A stretch of 64,000 bases of DNA from NCBI RefSeq assembly GCF_003663945.1, contig NZ_RCCH01000006.1, forward strand, positions 124,001-188,000, in the 5' to 3' direction. A model generated the notes under the pieces. That model did no database searches and had not been told where the DNA came from. It worked only from the letters and a program-made list of their open reading frames with translations. The DNA comes from Lacinutrix venerupis. Lineage in GTDB: Bacteria > Bacteroidota > Bacteroidia > Flavobacteriales > Flavobacteriaceae. A program made the position numbers and the translations under genes. Below, one piece after another: positions 15,819 through 26,795 of the stretch (its first letter is position 1; each line of letters starts with the position of its first letter).

Positions 15819-17162
15819 TTATATTCCAGTATAATTACTTGGCGAAATCGCTTTTAATTCTGTTTTAATAGCATCGCTAACCTCTAAGGTATCAATAAAA
15901 TTTGAAATAGATGCTTCTGTAATAGCTTCATTTGTTCTTGTGAGACCTTTTAAGGCTTCGTATGGGTTTGGGTAAGCTTCGCGACGTAAAATAGTTTGTA
16001 TAGCTTCTGCAACCACAGCCCAATTATTTTCTAAATCTTCAGCAAATTTAGATTCGTTTAATAGTAGTTTATTTAACCCTTTTAAGGTAGATAAAAAACC
16101 AATTAACGTATGCCCAAAAGGGACACCTACATTACGCAAAACAGTACTGTCTGTTAAATCACGTTGTAAACGCGAAATAGGTAATTTTGCCGATAAATGT
16201 TCAAAAATAGCATTAGCTATACCTAAATTACCTTCAGAATTTTCAAAATCTATTGGGTTTACTTTATGTGGCATCGCGCTACTTCCTACTTCGCCAGCTT
16301 TAATTTTTTGTTTAAAGTAATCCATAGAAACGTAAGTCCAAATATCACGATCTAAATCTATAATAATAGTATTAATACGTTTTAAACAATCAAACAAAGC
16401 TGCCATATGGTCGTAATGCTCAATTTGAGTGGTTGGGAATGAATGTTGTAACCCTAGTTTTTCTTGAACAAAATGGCTTCCAAAAGCTTTCCAGTCTATA
16501 GTTGGATAAGCTACTTTATGTGCATTAAAATTACCAGTAGCACCTCCAAATTTTGCTGCACTTGGGATATCGTTTAATAAATTAAATTGTTCTTTTAAGC
16601 GTACTACAAATACTTCAATCTCTTTTCCTAAACGTGTTGGAGAGGCTGGTTGACCGTGTGTTCTGGCAAGCATTGGTATTGTAGCCCATTCTTTAGATAA
16701 AGCTTCTAAACGTTTTAATACTTCAAAATATTGAGGCACGTAAACATCGTTCATCGCTTCTTTAATACTTAAAGGAATTGCAGTGTTGTTAATGTCTTGA
16801 GAGGTTAATCCAAAATGAATAAACTCCTTATATTGTTCTAAACCAAGTTTATCGAATTCTTTTTTAATAAAATACTCAACAGCTTTTACATCGTGGTTTG
16901 TTATGCTTTCAATATCTTTTATTGCTTGAGCATCTTCAGCATTAAACTCTTTATAAATTTTACGTAAATCTTCAAAAACAGAAGTGTCAATGCTTTTAAG
17001 TTGAGGTAAAGGTTGCTCGCAAAGTGCGATAAAATATTCTACTTCAACTAAAACTCGGTATTTAATAAGGGCTTCTTCGCTAAAGTATTTACCTAAGGCT
17101 TCAACTTTATTTCTATAACGACCATCTATTGGTGAGATGGCATTTAATGCAGATAATGACAT
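15819..17162 (-). CDS. purB: Adenylosuccinate lyase
   Basis: 447 residues. It catalyses two fumarate-releasing steps in purine synthesis (SAICAR to AICAR and adenylosuccinate to AMP), in the cytoplasm. The fumarase/aspartase superfamily signature GSSAMPHKVNPIDFEN is present at about residue 300, with TSQDINNTA and ARTHGQPASPT further upstream. The start at 17162 (MSLSALNAISPIDGRY) is the family-typical N-terminus; the frame extends 18 codons upstream without support. A TATATTTG box lies about 40 bp upstream at 17201-17208. Confidence 0.97.
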   Translation of the reverse strand: MSLSALNAISPIDGRYRNKVEALGKYFSEEALIKYRVLVEVEYFIALCEQPLPQLKSIDTSVFEDLRKIYKEFNAEDAQAIKDIESITNHDVKAVEYFIKKEFDKLGLEQYKEFIHFGLTSQDINNTAIPLSIKEAMNDVYVPQYFEVLKRLEALSKEWATIPMLARTHGQPASPTRLGKEIEVFVVRLKEQFNLLNDIPSAAKFGGATGNFNAHKVAYPTIDWKAFGSHFVQEKLGLQHSFPTTQIEHYDHMAALFDCLKRINTIIIDLDRDIWTYVSMDYFKQKIKAGEVGSSAMPHKVNPIDFENSEGNLGIANAIFEHLSAKLPISRLQRDLTDSTVLRNVGVPFGHTLIGFLSTLKGLNKLLLNESKFAEDLENNWAVVAEAIQTILRREAYPNPYEALKGLTRTNEAITEASISNFIDTLEVSDAIKTELKAISPSNYTGI

Positions 17163-17200
17163 AGTTTGTGTGTTGTTTTGTTTCAATTTTTTGAAAGCAA

Positions 17201-17208
17201 CAAATATA
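17201..17208 (-). promoter_or_regulatory. -7 promoter box for purB
   Basis: TATATTTG on the minus strand matches TAnnTTTG and predicts a leader of about 33 bases before the purB ATG at 17162. It also argues against the longer purB reading frame. No good -33 TTG is seen. Confidence 0.4.
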
Positions 17209-17271
17209 GCTAACAAAGTTAAAAGTATAAAGTTAGAAGAAATAAGTTTTAGGTAGTTATTAACTAATCTA

Positions 17272-17835
17272 TTATTTCTTAATTTTTTTTAAAATTTGTC
17301 TGGCTCTAGCTTTAAACCCAGAGCTTTGCATTTGGTAATCGCGTTCTAAAATAATTGCCAATTCAGGATGTATCCAGTCGTACTCTTGACCTAATAAAAA
17401 AAGACTATTCATAGAGTAAGCTTTAGGCGCTATCTTTTCATCGTTAATCATCCAATCGAAACAAGCTTCAATTATTTTTTCTTTATGGAAAGCGGTTAAT
17501 GCGTGTTTTATGTCGTTATCTTGCTTGCTATACAATGCTACTGTTAAATATTCGCAAATTTTTGCAACAGGTCTTACGGCAGAATCTATGTGTATTTTAC
17601 TAATGTTTGTTGTAAAATAATCTAAATAAGGGATTATTTTATTTAATTTTTTTCCACACATAAACTCTAAAACCCAAGCAGCACGAGGTGAAATTTTATT
17701 GTCTACCATAAACATGATATCCAGTAGCTTAGGTAATAAATCTGGATTGTTAATTATTAAATTAGCATAGTATAATCGCTTCTCTCGAGAGTGATTTACA
17801 TAATTTAATTCTTGGTATAAAGCTTCAGTAGTCAA
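17272..17835 (-). CDS. Conserved helical-repeat protein next to purB
   Basis: 187 residues, almost all predicted helix, with spacing that suggests HEAT-like pairs (LLPKLLDIMFMVDNKISPRAAWVLEFMC, read as two short helices, and RPVAKICEYLTVAL). No signal peptide or membrane helix. It lies 110 bp upstream of purB on the same strand. From memory it is a regular purB neighbour in Flavobacteriia and is often mislabelled adenylosuccinate lyase; it has no lyase motifs. Function unknown; a scaffold or regulator is possible. Confidence 0.7.
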   Translation of the reverse strand: MTTEALYQELNYVNHSREKRLYYANLIINNPDLLPKLLDIMFMVDNKISPRAAWVLEFMCGKKLNKIIPYLDYFTTNISKIHIDSAVRPVAKICEYLTVALYSKQDNDIKHALTAFHKEKIIEACFDWMINDEKIAPKAYSMNSLFLLGQEYDWIHPELAIILERDYQMQSSGFKARARQILKKIKK

Positions 17836-17958
17836 TAGAAATTATTACTTTTAAGCAATAAAATTAAGGAAAACGAAACAATAATTTAAGTGTTTTTTAA
17901 TAAAGCTTTTAGGTAAATTGTTTCGGTCTTGTAACAACTTAAAATAAAAATAAGCTAT

Positions 17959-18432
17959 ATGAAGATTGTAAAAAAAATTCTACTACTTTTATTAGTGGTT
18001 TTTGTAGTTGCTCAATTTTTTGGGCCTGAAAAAAATGAAGGTTCGTTAGAGTCTGTAACTGCTTTTTTAGAAGAAACTAAACCTCCTGAACATGTAAAAA
18101 CAATATTGGTAGAAACTTGTTTCGATTGCCATAGTAATGTAACAAGATATCCTTGGTATAGTAATATTACTCCTGTAAATTATTGGTTATCAAACCACGT
18201 AAAAGATGGAAAAAAACATTTTAATGTCTCTGCTTGGGAAGGCTCTTCAGTAAAAAGAAAAGATCATAAGTTTGAAGAACTTATAGAAATGGTAGAAGAT
18301 AAAGAAATGCCTTTACCTTCTTACACTTGGGCACATGGAGATGCAAAATTAAGCAACCAGCAAATTTCAGATGTTTTAAAATGGGCAAACCAAGTGCGTA
18401 CAATGTATGCATTGCAACCAAGACCTCAATAA
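17959..18432 (+). CDS. Haem-binding (cytochrome c-like) exported protein
   Basis: 157 residues. An N-terminal hydrophobic segment (residues 5-20) acts as signal or anchor. A single c-type haem site CFDCH spans residues 54-58, followed by the family block SNVTRYPWYSNITPVNYWL and a conserved MPLPSYTWAHGDAKLS stretch that supplies a possible distal Met. This matches the haem_bd family seen in Bacteroidota. It should carry one covalent haem in the periplasm; its electron partner is unknown. The next gene starts 48 bp downstream. Confidence 0.88.
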   Translation: MKIVKKILLLLLVVFVVAQFFGPEKNEGSLESVTAFLEETKPPEHVKTILVETCFDCHSNVTRYPWYSNITPVNYWLSNHVKDGKKHFNVSAWEGSSVKRKDHKFEELIEMVEDKEMPLPSYTWAHGDAKLSNQQISDVLKWANQVRTMYALQPRPQ

Positions 18433-18479
18433 TTTATAAAAAAACGTTATATTAATAGAACATTATTAAATAATCCCTC

Positions 18480-19715
18480 TTGAATAAAAAACTTCTTATT
18501 ATCGGTTTCGTTTGGCCAGAACCTCAAAGTTCTGCCGCAGGAAGTCGAATGATGCAATTAATCGAAATCTTTAAATCTAAAAATTACGACATTACTTTTG
18601 CTACTGCTTGTGCAAAAAGTGAAAATGCTTTCGATTTAAAGACAATAAACATAAAAACCAAAAACATTGAAATTAACAATTCGAGTTTCGATAGTTTTAT
18701 AAAAGATCTAAATCCAGACGTGGTGTTGTTTGATAGGTTTATGATTGAAGAACAATATGGATGGCGAGTGGCAGAGCAGTGCCCAAAAGCGTTAAGAATT
18801 TTAGATACAGAAGATTTACATTGTTTACGAAGAGGAAGAGAACAGGCCTTAAAAGATAATACCGTTTTTGATATTAGTTATTTGTATAACGATACAGCAA
18901 AGCGTGAAGTGGCTAGTATTTATAGATGCGATCTTACCATTATAATATCGGAAATAGAAATGCAAATATTAAGGCAGCAGTTTTTAGTAAACGATGGTTT
19001 GCTATGCTATCTCCCTTTTTTGGTAGAATCTATTTCTCAAAAAACACAAAAAGCTTTACCAGATTTTAAAAAGAGAGAACACTTTATAACTATTGGTAAT
19101 TTTTTACATAAACCTAATGTAGATGGCTTAATCCATTTAAAACAAAATATATGGCCATTAATTAGAAAAAAATTACCTAAAGCAGAAATTCATATTTACG
19201 GTGCTTATGTAACAGAGCAAGCAAAACAATTAAATAACGAAAAAGAAGGTTTTTTAATAAAAGGTTATGTAGAAGACGTAAATACACTAATGAAAGATTA
19301 CAAAATTTGCTTAGTACCTTTGCGTTACGGAGCAGGTTTAAAAGGTAAAATTTTAGACGCAATGGTTAATGGAGTTCCATGTGTAACAACAAGTATTGGA
19401 GCAGAAGGAATGTATGGTAACTTAGAACCTAATGGGTTTATAGAAGATGCACCAGAAGATTTTGCAGAAAAAGCAGTAGAGCTTTATACCAATAAAATAT
19501 TTTGGGCAGGAAAGCAGAAGTTAGGTGTGAAAATTGTTAATCTTCGTTTTGATAAATTGTTATACACTAAAGATTTTTTATTTAAAGTAGAAAATACCCA
19601 GAACGCCATAGAATTACACAGGAGAAATAACTTTACAGGAAGTATGATCATGCATCATACTTTACAAAGTACTAAGTTTATGAGTAAGTGGATAGAAGAG
19701 AAAAATAAGAAATAA
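18480..19715 (+). CDS. Glycosyltransferase family 4-like protein
   Basis: 411 residues, GT-B fold. The N-terminal lobe begins LLIIGFVWPEPQSSAAGSR, and the C-terminal lobe carries HKPNVDGL, EIHIYGAYV and the nucleotide-sugar region VPLRYGAGLKGKILDAMVNGVPCVTT with its conserved glycine-rich and acidic residues. The start codon is TTG at 18480; no ATG lies close, and the TTG start puts the first beta strand at the N-terminus. It probably acts on cell-surface glycan or O-antigen, but donor and acceptor cannot be told. Confidence 0.85.
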   Translation: MNKKLLIIGFVWPEPQSSAAGSRMMQLIEIFKSKNYDITFATACAKSENAFDLKTINIKTKNIEINNSSFDSFIKDLNPDVVLFDRFMIEEQYGWRVAEQCPKALRILDTEDLHCLRRGREQALKDNTVFDISYLYNDTAKREVASIYRCDLTIIISEIEMQILRQQFLVNDGLLCYLPFLVESISQKTQKALPDFKKREHFITIGNFLHKPNVDGLIHLKQNIWPLIRKKLPKAEIHIYGAYVTEQAKQLNNEKEGFLIKGYVEDVNTLMKDYKICLVPLRYGAGLKGKILDAMVNGVPCVTTSIGAEGMYGNLEPNGFIEDAPEDFAEKAVELYTNKIFWAGKQKLGVKIVNLRFDKLLYTKDFLFKVENTQNAIELHRRNNFTGSMIMHHTLQSTKFMSKWIEEKNKK

Positions 19716-19743
19716 TTACGCTATTAAACTTAAAACTATATTT

Positions 19744-21309
19744 ATGAAAAGCACAGTATTTAAAAATACAACATTGTTAGTGTTTTTACTATTTGCCTCA
19801 TTGGTGAAAGCTCAAATGAATACTAAACAAGTAGATTCGTTAGTAAATTATGCAATGAGTAAGTTTAATGTTGCTGGTTGTGCTGTAGCTGTTGTTAAAG
19901 ATGGAAAAGTAATTCATAATAAAGGATATGGAGTAAAATCTATAATAACAAAAGAACCTGTAAACAAACATACGCAATTTGCTATTGCATCAAACAGTAA
20001 AGCTTTTACTACAGCAGCATTAGCTATTTTAGTGGAAGAAGGAAAAATAACTTGGTTAGATAAAGTAAAAGATCATATTCCAGAATTTAGAATGTATAAT
20101 CAATATGTAGAAGATAATTTTAATATTCAAGATTTAGTAACACATCGTAGTGGATTAGGTTTAGGTATGGGAGATTTAATGTTTTTTCCAGATGGTGCCG
20201 ATTTTAAAATGGAAGATTTATTAAGCAGTTTTCAATATTTTAAACCAGAATCTGCTTTTAGAACAAAATGGGATTACGATAATCTACTATACTTAGTCGC
20301 TGGTGAGCTTATTGCTAGAAAAAGCGGCATGACTTGGGAAGAGTTTATTACAAAAAACATTCTTAAGCCTTTAAATATGAATAATAGTTATGCGTCTTTA
20401 GCAGATGTAAAAGATACTAGTAATTTAGCTGCCTCCCATACTGTAGAAAATGGAAATATTAGAGTAATACCAACTTTTAAAGAGATGATGAATGGTGCTG
20501 CAGGTGGTATATTTTCTAATGTAGATGATATTTCTCAATGGATGTTACTACAATTAAATAAAGGTAAGTATGGCGATAGTTTAAATAAGCAACTTTTTAC
20601 AGAAAAAAGCCATCGCGAAATGTGGCGTATACATACTGTAATGAGTACAGATCCAAATCCAAGATATAATTCTCATTTTGCAGGTTATGGTTTAGGTTGG
20701 TTTTTATCGGACGTAAAAGGCAATATGAAAGTAGAACATACAGGAGGTTTACCAGGAATGTTATCTAACACAGTAATGATTCCAGATTTAAATTTAGGTG
20801 TGGTAATTTTAACTAATACTAGCGATGATGGTGCTGGATTATTTTCTGCAGTAGCAAATGCAATTACAGATGATTATTTAGGTTTAGACAATTTTAATTG
20901 GGTAGATAAATACGCTAATTATTTTACACAACGCACAACAGGAAACGATGATTTTACTAAAAAAGTTTGGGACGAAGTTGCAGCAGCAGATGCCTCGCAG
21001 ATAAAACAAAAAAACTTTATTGGCTTTTATAGAGATAATTGGTTTGGTAAAGCAGAGGTATTTAAAAAAGAAGGAAAATTATGGATTAGGTTCTTGCGAT
21101 CTCCTAAACTTAATGGAGAATTACAGTATTATAAAGAGAATATTTTTGCAGTAAAATGGGAATACCAAGACATGAATGTCGATGCTTTTGTAACATTTGC
21201 TTTAGATAAAAAAGGCAAAGCACAAGGAATTAAAATAAAAGGAATCTCTCCTAATATAGATTTTAGTTTCGATTTTCAAGATTTAGACTTACAACGTGTT
21301 AAAGAATAA
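19744..21309 (+). CDS. Beta-lactamase-family serine hydrolase
   Basis: 521 residues, exported (signal peptide ending VKAQ, residues 1-24). The class C beta-lactamase-like domain spans about 30-375: nucleophile SNSK (Ser83, Lys86), the Tyr motif YDN in WDYDNLLYLVAGE and the third motif HTGG. The C-terminal 110 residues match DUF3471, a common partner domain. Such proteins are more often esterases or D-aminopeptidase-like enzymes than true beta-lactamases. It lies 28 bp after the glycosyltransferase gene and is followed by a strong terminator. Confidence 0.9.
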   Translation: MKSTVFKNTTLLVFLLFASLVKAQMNTKQVDSLVNYAMSKFNVAGCAVAVVKDGKVIHNKGYGVKSIITKEPVNKHTQFAIASNSKAFTTAALAILVEEGKITWLDKVKDHIPEFRMYNQYVEDNFNIQDLVTHRSGLGLGMGDLMFFPDGADFKMEDLLSSFQYFKPESAFRTKWDYDNLLYLVAGELIARKSGMTWEEFITKNILKPLNMNNSYASLADVKDTSNLAASHTVENGNIRVIPTFKEMMNGAAGGIFSNVDDISQWMLLQLNKGKYGDSLNKQLFTEKSHREMWRIHTVMSTDPNPRYNSHFAGYGLGWFLSDVKGNMKVEHTGGLPGMLSNTVMIPDLNLGVVILTNTSDDGAGLFSAVANAITDDYLGLDNFNWVDKYANYFTQRTTGNDDFTKKVWDEVAAADASQIKQKNFIGFYRDNWFGKAEVFKKEGKLWIRFLRSPKLNGELQYYKENIFAVKWEYQDMNVDAFVTFALDKKGKAQGIKIKGISPNIDFSFDFQDLDLQRVKE

Positions 21310-21342
21310 TAACACAAGTTGTTTTACTACATTTTAAAACAT

Positions 21343-21379
21343 AAAAAAGCCTCAAAAATTACTTTTTGAGGCTTTTTTT
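21343..21379. terminator. Bidirectional terminator
   Basis: A 16-bp perfect stem, A6 GCCTCAAAAA (21343-21358) / TTTTTGAGGC T6 (21363-21378), with a 4-base loop. It separates the convergent serine hydrolase and DnaJ-KTSC genes. Confidence 0.93.
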
Positions 21380-21403
21380 ATGAGATTAAGTAATTACTTT
21401 TAA

Positions 21404-21850
21404 TTAAGCAACAACATCTTGTTTCTTTATTTTTCTGTAAGTAAAAGAGTTAAAAATACTACGTTTTGCAAAACGTGTTTGCTTATCGCTTTGAGCAAAT
21501 TTAATATATAACGCTTTGTTTACACCAAAGTACTCGTAAGTGTTACCATCTAAAAAAGTAACCTCTAAAAGCAATCCTTTGTGTTTCCAATCCATAATAG
21601 GAGTAGAGATTGTAGTATTATATTCTTCTAAATTAGCAGCTTTAGTTTCAGGCGCAATACTTACTAAAAAATGGTAGCCATCAATAACTTTACGGCTCAT
21701 AATTTCAGCCTCTTCTGCTTTAGCATCATTATCTTGAAATTTATCTGGATGCCATTCCTTTACAAGATTTCTGTACTTTTTTTTAAGTTCGCTAAGTGTT
21801 GGCTGTCCTTCAACTTCAAATAACTTTTTATACTCGTTTATGCGTTTCAT
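21404..21850 (-). CDS. DnaJ-domain protein with C-terminal KTSC domain
   Basis: 148 residues. Residues about 4-60 form a J-domain-like helix bundle with HPD at 34-36 (KEWHPDKFQ), the Hsp70-stimulating motif. Residues about 80-140 match the KTSC domain (LLEVTFLDGNTYEYFGV, then AKRSIFNSFTYRKI), a small domain of unknown role found in lysyl-tRNA-synthetase-like and phage proteins. No glycine/phenylalanine region or zinc fingers. The combination suggests a co-chaperone targeted by the KTSC part. A terminator lies downstream. Confidence 0.82.
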   Translation of the reverse strand: MKRINEYKKLFEVEGQPTLSELKKKYRNLVKEWHPDKFQDNDAKAEEAEIMSRKVIDGYHFLVSIAPETKAANLEEYNTTISTPIMDWKHKGLLLEVTFLDGNTYEYFGVNKALYIKFAQSDKQTRFAKRSIFNSFTYRKIKKQDVVA

Positions 21851-22014
21851 AATAATGCAATTCTAATTTTTGCGCGAAAGTACTCTTTTGTTTTGGATTT
21901 TGAATGTATTTATTTGTAGAAGTTTTATTTTGAGGTGGTTTAGGAGTTTAAACTTTTATTTTAGACTATGTTTATAGTCTATGTACAAGCAAAGAAATTA
22001 TACGGTTTATTGTT

Positions 22015-22656
22015 TTATTTCCCAATAAAGGCCAAAAATGAATTTTTAAAATAGCGATAATCATTTAGCGCATTAACTCCAGTTATTGAAATTTTAATTT
22101 TTGAATCTAATCGACCAAGTCTATTGCTCATAAATTCTCTCCACATTGTATTACTTAAAATTGAATTTGTTCTGCTTGATGAAATATAGAATATTATGTT
22201 AGAATTTGTTTCTCTATGTGTTTTAAATTCAAATTTGTCGTTTAAGTTAAGAATAGAAAACATTTTATACGAATTCGATGTTTTAGTGGAATCGTATAAT
22301 TTTTTAAAAGAATTTTGGTCAATATCAAAAAGTATTAAAAAATCTTCTGGTTTAGAGTCGTTATTTTTAGAGTAATCAATAAGCCTCTTTTTTGCCCATT
22401 TTGGATTTAATAAAAAATAATAAATGTCAGAATCAGATTCTGGTTTACTAACTTTTTTTAATTCATTTTCTACTAGTAAATGTTCTTTACACGCCTCTTG
22501 TTTTACATGATAAATACAAAAACCTATTTTATGAGCCGAGTTTTTAAAATCAATCCAAAGTTCATTATTAGATTTTTTAATTTGGGAATATGTTTTTAAG
22601 CTAAACAATGAAATTAATAAACAAACAGTAATCAAGTAATTTTTTTGTTTTATCAT
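22015..22656 (-). CDS. Exported protein of unknown family
   Basis: 213 residues with a clear signal peptide (residues 1-24, ending KTYS). The mature part is rich in Lys, Asn and Ser, has two cysteines near its start (GFCIYHVKQEACKEH) that could form a disulphide, and shows no recognised domain. It is monocistronic, with 165 bp on its downstream side and a 359-bp divergent region upstream. Base composition is as AT-rich as its neighbours, so there is no strong sign of transfer. I do not recognise it and assign no function. Confidence 0.65.
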   Translation of the reverse strand: MIKQKNYLITVCLLISLFSLKTYSQIKKSNNELWIDFKNSAHKIGFCIYHVKQEACKEHLLVENELKKVSKPESDSDIYYFLLNPKWAKKRLIDYSKNNDSKPEDFLILFDIDQNSFKKLYDSTKTSNSYKMFSILNLNDKFEFKTHRETNSNIIFYISSSRTNSILSNTMWREFMSNRLGRLDSKIKISITGVNALNDYRYFKNSFLAFIGK

Positions 22657-22760
22657 TTTAAAATTATAATGGTAAGATTTTTAATGTTTTATGTAAAGGT
22701 AAAATTAAATTCGAAGTTCGTGTGTTTTTTTTAGACAACGTTTATTGTACTAAAAAAACC

Positions 22761-22806
22761 AAGCGTTTAGTTAAAAATGATTTTATACATTTTTGGCCAA
22801 ACGCTT
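22761..22806. repeat. Long inverted repeat upstream of pyrG
   Basis: Left arm AAGCGTTTAGTTAAAAATG (22761-22779), loop of 8, right arm CATTTTTGGCCAAACGCTT (22788-22806). As RNA, all but one position pairs (two as G-U). Flanking A- and T-runs make it terminator-like on both strands, though it lies between divergent genes where no transcript should need to stop. Confidence 0.75.
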
Positions 22807-22987
22807 TTTATATATTCTTAATGTTTCTTTTTAGAGACAATATATATTGTTTGCTTTATGTTTCATTAAGAAGTTTCACAGTACATTGTTTATGTACTTA
22901 ATGTTTTAGAATAAAAATGGTTAACATTTAAGAATAAATTCATTCTAAAATAAAAGTTTAAACCTTAAACATTCTCATAAAATATCG

Positions 22988-22995
22988 TAAATTTG
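22988..22995 (+). promoter_or_regulatory. -7 promoter box for pyrG
   Basis: TAAATTTG matches TAnnTTTG, 20 bases before the pyrG ATG. The predicted leader is about 15 bases, too short for a known riboswitch or attenuator. Confidence 0.4.
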
Positions 22996-23006
22996 CTCGC
23001 GTTTAA

Positions 23007-24632
<1,626 letters not shown>

Positions 24633-24745
24633 AGTGTCAGTTTGGCATAAATTAAATAACGGATTACTTTTTGAAGAGTCCAAAATATACTTTTTAAAAA
24701 ACTAACTAGATTATATCTCAACTATTTTGAGATAGCTTAAGTAAT

Positions 24746-26650
24746 ATGGAAGAAAAAAAATTAGATGTAAAATCGATTATAGGTTTTGTACTTATATTTG
24801 GTATTTTATTATTCATGATGTGGCAAAACCAGCCATCACCAGAAGAAATTGCTGCTGAAGAAAAAGCAAAACAAGAGCAAATTGAAGCAGATAAAAAAGC
24901 AAAAGAAGCTGCCGCTAACGATAATACTAAAGTAACAACAGCAGACGATTTCTCTAACGAAACATTAGGAGATTCATTACAACAAATAGCAAACCAAAAT
25001 AAATTTGGAGCATTTGCATACGGAGCCGGATTAAATTCTGAAGATGTATCTGTAGATAATGGTGTTTTAGATTTAACATTCTCTAAAAGAGGTGGACATT
25101 TATCTGAAGTAAAGCTTAATAAGTTTGTAGATTTCGATTCTATTCCAATTTATTTAGTAAAAGATAATAATGCAAGTTTCAACATTAATTTTGGAACAAC
25201 AGATAGCCGAATATTAAATACTAAAGATTTACCGTTTCAATCTAATGTAACTAAAAACGGAGAAAACACTTTAGTTTCTATGAAATTAAAAGTGTCTGAA
25301 ACTAAGTTTTTAGAATACTTGTATGTAATCAAACCTAACGATTACATGATAGATTTCACAATTAAATCTCAAGGATTAAGTAATGTAATCAATGGATCTC
25401 AAGACATTAATTTAAATTGGGAACAAACAAGTAAACGTCACGATCAAAGTATAAGTTACGAAAACCGTTATACACGTTTAACTTACCAGCATGATGGAGG
25501 TAATATAGACAAACTATCGCAATCTGGTGAAGATGAAGAAACGGTAGAAGACTTAGATTGGTTATCGTTTAGACAACATTTCTTTAGTTCTATTTTAGTG
25601 GCCGATAAGCCATTAAAATCTGTAATGTTAACTTCTAAAGACTTAGTAGAAGAAGAGACAATAGATACTTTATTTACAAAAACATTTGGTGCAAAAACAA
25701 CCTTAGCGTTACAAGGAAATGAATTAAACCAAAACTTTGGTCTTTTTTACGGCCCAACAGACAGTACAGTTTTAAAACCTTACGATAAAAACTTAGAAGA
25801 AAGTATTCCTCTTGGTTGGGGACTTTTTGGCTGGATTAACGAATATTTATTTATACCGTTATTTGGCTTTTTAAGCTCGTTTTTACCATTTGGTATTGCA
25901 ATTATTGTAATGACGGTGCTTATTAAATTAGCGATGTCTTTTGTACAATACAAGCAATATTTATCGCAAATGAAAATGAAAATTCTTAAGCCAGAATTAG
26001 ATGCTATTCGCGAAAAGCATAAAAACAATAAAATGAAAGCGCAACAAGAAACTATGGCGCTACAAAATAAAGCAGGTGCAAGCCCAATGGCGGGATGTTT
26101 ACCAGCATTAATACAAATGCCAGTTTTCTATGCTTTATTTATGTTTTTTCCAACAGCTTTTGCTTTAAGACAGAAAAAGTTTCTTTGGGCAGACGATTTA
26201 TCATCTTACGATATTATTGCAAAATTACCTTTCGATATTCCTATTTACGGAGATCACATAAGTTTATTCCCAATCTTAGCAGCTATTGCAATTTTCTTTT
26301 ATATGAAAATGACAACAGGACAACAACAAATGTCTGCACCACAACAAGAAGGTATGCCAGATATGGCAAAAATGATGAAGTACATGATTTATTTTGCACC
26401 AATAATGATGATGGTATTCTTTAATAAATATGCGTCAGGATTAAGTTTATATTATTTTATATCTAACTTAATTAGTATTGGTATATTAATAGTTATCAAA
26501 AACTTTATTTTAGATGAAGATAAAATTCATGCTAAAATTCAAGAGCAAAAAGCAAAGCCTAAAAAAGAAAGTAAATTCCAGAAAAAAATGAAAGAAATGA
26601 TGGAACAGGCAGAGCAGCAAAAACAAGCTCAAAAACGTAATAAAAAATAA
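24746..26650 (+). CDS. yidC: Membrane protein insertase YidC
   Basis: 634 residues. It inserts inner-membrane proteins with or without SecYEG. First transmembrane helix at about residues 10-24; large periplasmic beta domain at about 60-350; conserved Oxa1 core from about 370 (LFGWINEYLFIPLFGFL, MAGCLPALIQMPVFYALF, SGLSLYYFISN). A Lys/Gln-rich C-terminal tail could bind ribosomes. It follows pyrG with a weak dyad (ATCTCAA/TTGAGAT) between them, and a strong terminator follows it. Confidence 0.97.
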   Translation: MEEKKLDVKSIIGFVLIFGILLFMMWQNQPSPEEIAAEEKAKQEQIEADKKAKEAAANDNTKVTTADDFSNETLGDSLQQIANQNKFGAFAYGAGLNSEDVSVDNGVLDLTFSKRGGHLSEVKLNKFVDFDSIPIYLVKDNNASFNINFGTTDSRILNTKDLPFQSNVTKNGENTLVSMKLKVSETKFLEYLYVIKPNDYMIDFTIKSQGLSNVINGSQDINLNWEQTSKRHDQSISYENRYTRLTYQHDGGNIDKLSQSGEDEETVEDLDWLSFRQHFFSSILVADKPLKSVMLTSKDLVEEETIDTLFTKTFGAKTTLALQGNELNQNFGLFYGPTDSTVLKPYDKNLEESIPLGWGLFGWINEYLFIPLFGFLSSFLPFGIAIIVMTVLIKLAMSFVQYKQYLSQMKMKILKPELDAIREKHKNNKMKAQQETMALQNKAGASPMAGCLPALIQMPVFYALFMFFPTAFALRQKKFLWADDLSSYDIIAKLPFDIPIYGDHISLFPILAAIAIFFYMKMTTGQQQMSAPQQEGMPDMAKMMKYMIYFAPIMMMVFFNKYASGLSLYYFISNLISIGILIVIKNFILDEDKIHAKIQEQKAKPKKESKFQKKMKEMMEQAEQQKQAQKRNKK

Positions 26651-26667
26651 TATTATTAAATTTTTAT

Positions 26668-26706
26668 AAAAGCTGCCATACAATATTAAGTTTGGCAGCT
26701 TTTTTG
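26668..26706 (+). terminator. Terminator after yidC
   Basis: Stem AAAGCTGCCA (26668-26677) / TGGCAGCTTT (26693-26702) followed by a T-run. Confidence 0.88.
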
Positions 26707-26795
26707 TTTTATACAATTAGAAAAAGAAAAATACGTTAACCGTAAGTATATTTACTCCTTTATTTAAAAGGATGCAAAAAAAATAAAATATAAAA

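Noticed and set aside
24715-24733. Terminator between pyrG and yidC
   Set aside because: The dyad ATCTCAA/TTGAGAT is short and is not followed by a T-run, so read-through from pyrG into yidC remains possible.
26095-26424. Plus-strand open frame of 109 codons inside yidC
   Set aside because: It overlaps the conserved Oxa1 core in another frame and has no start context or homology.
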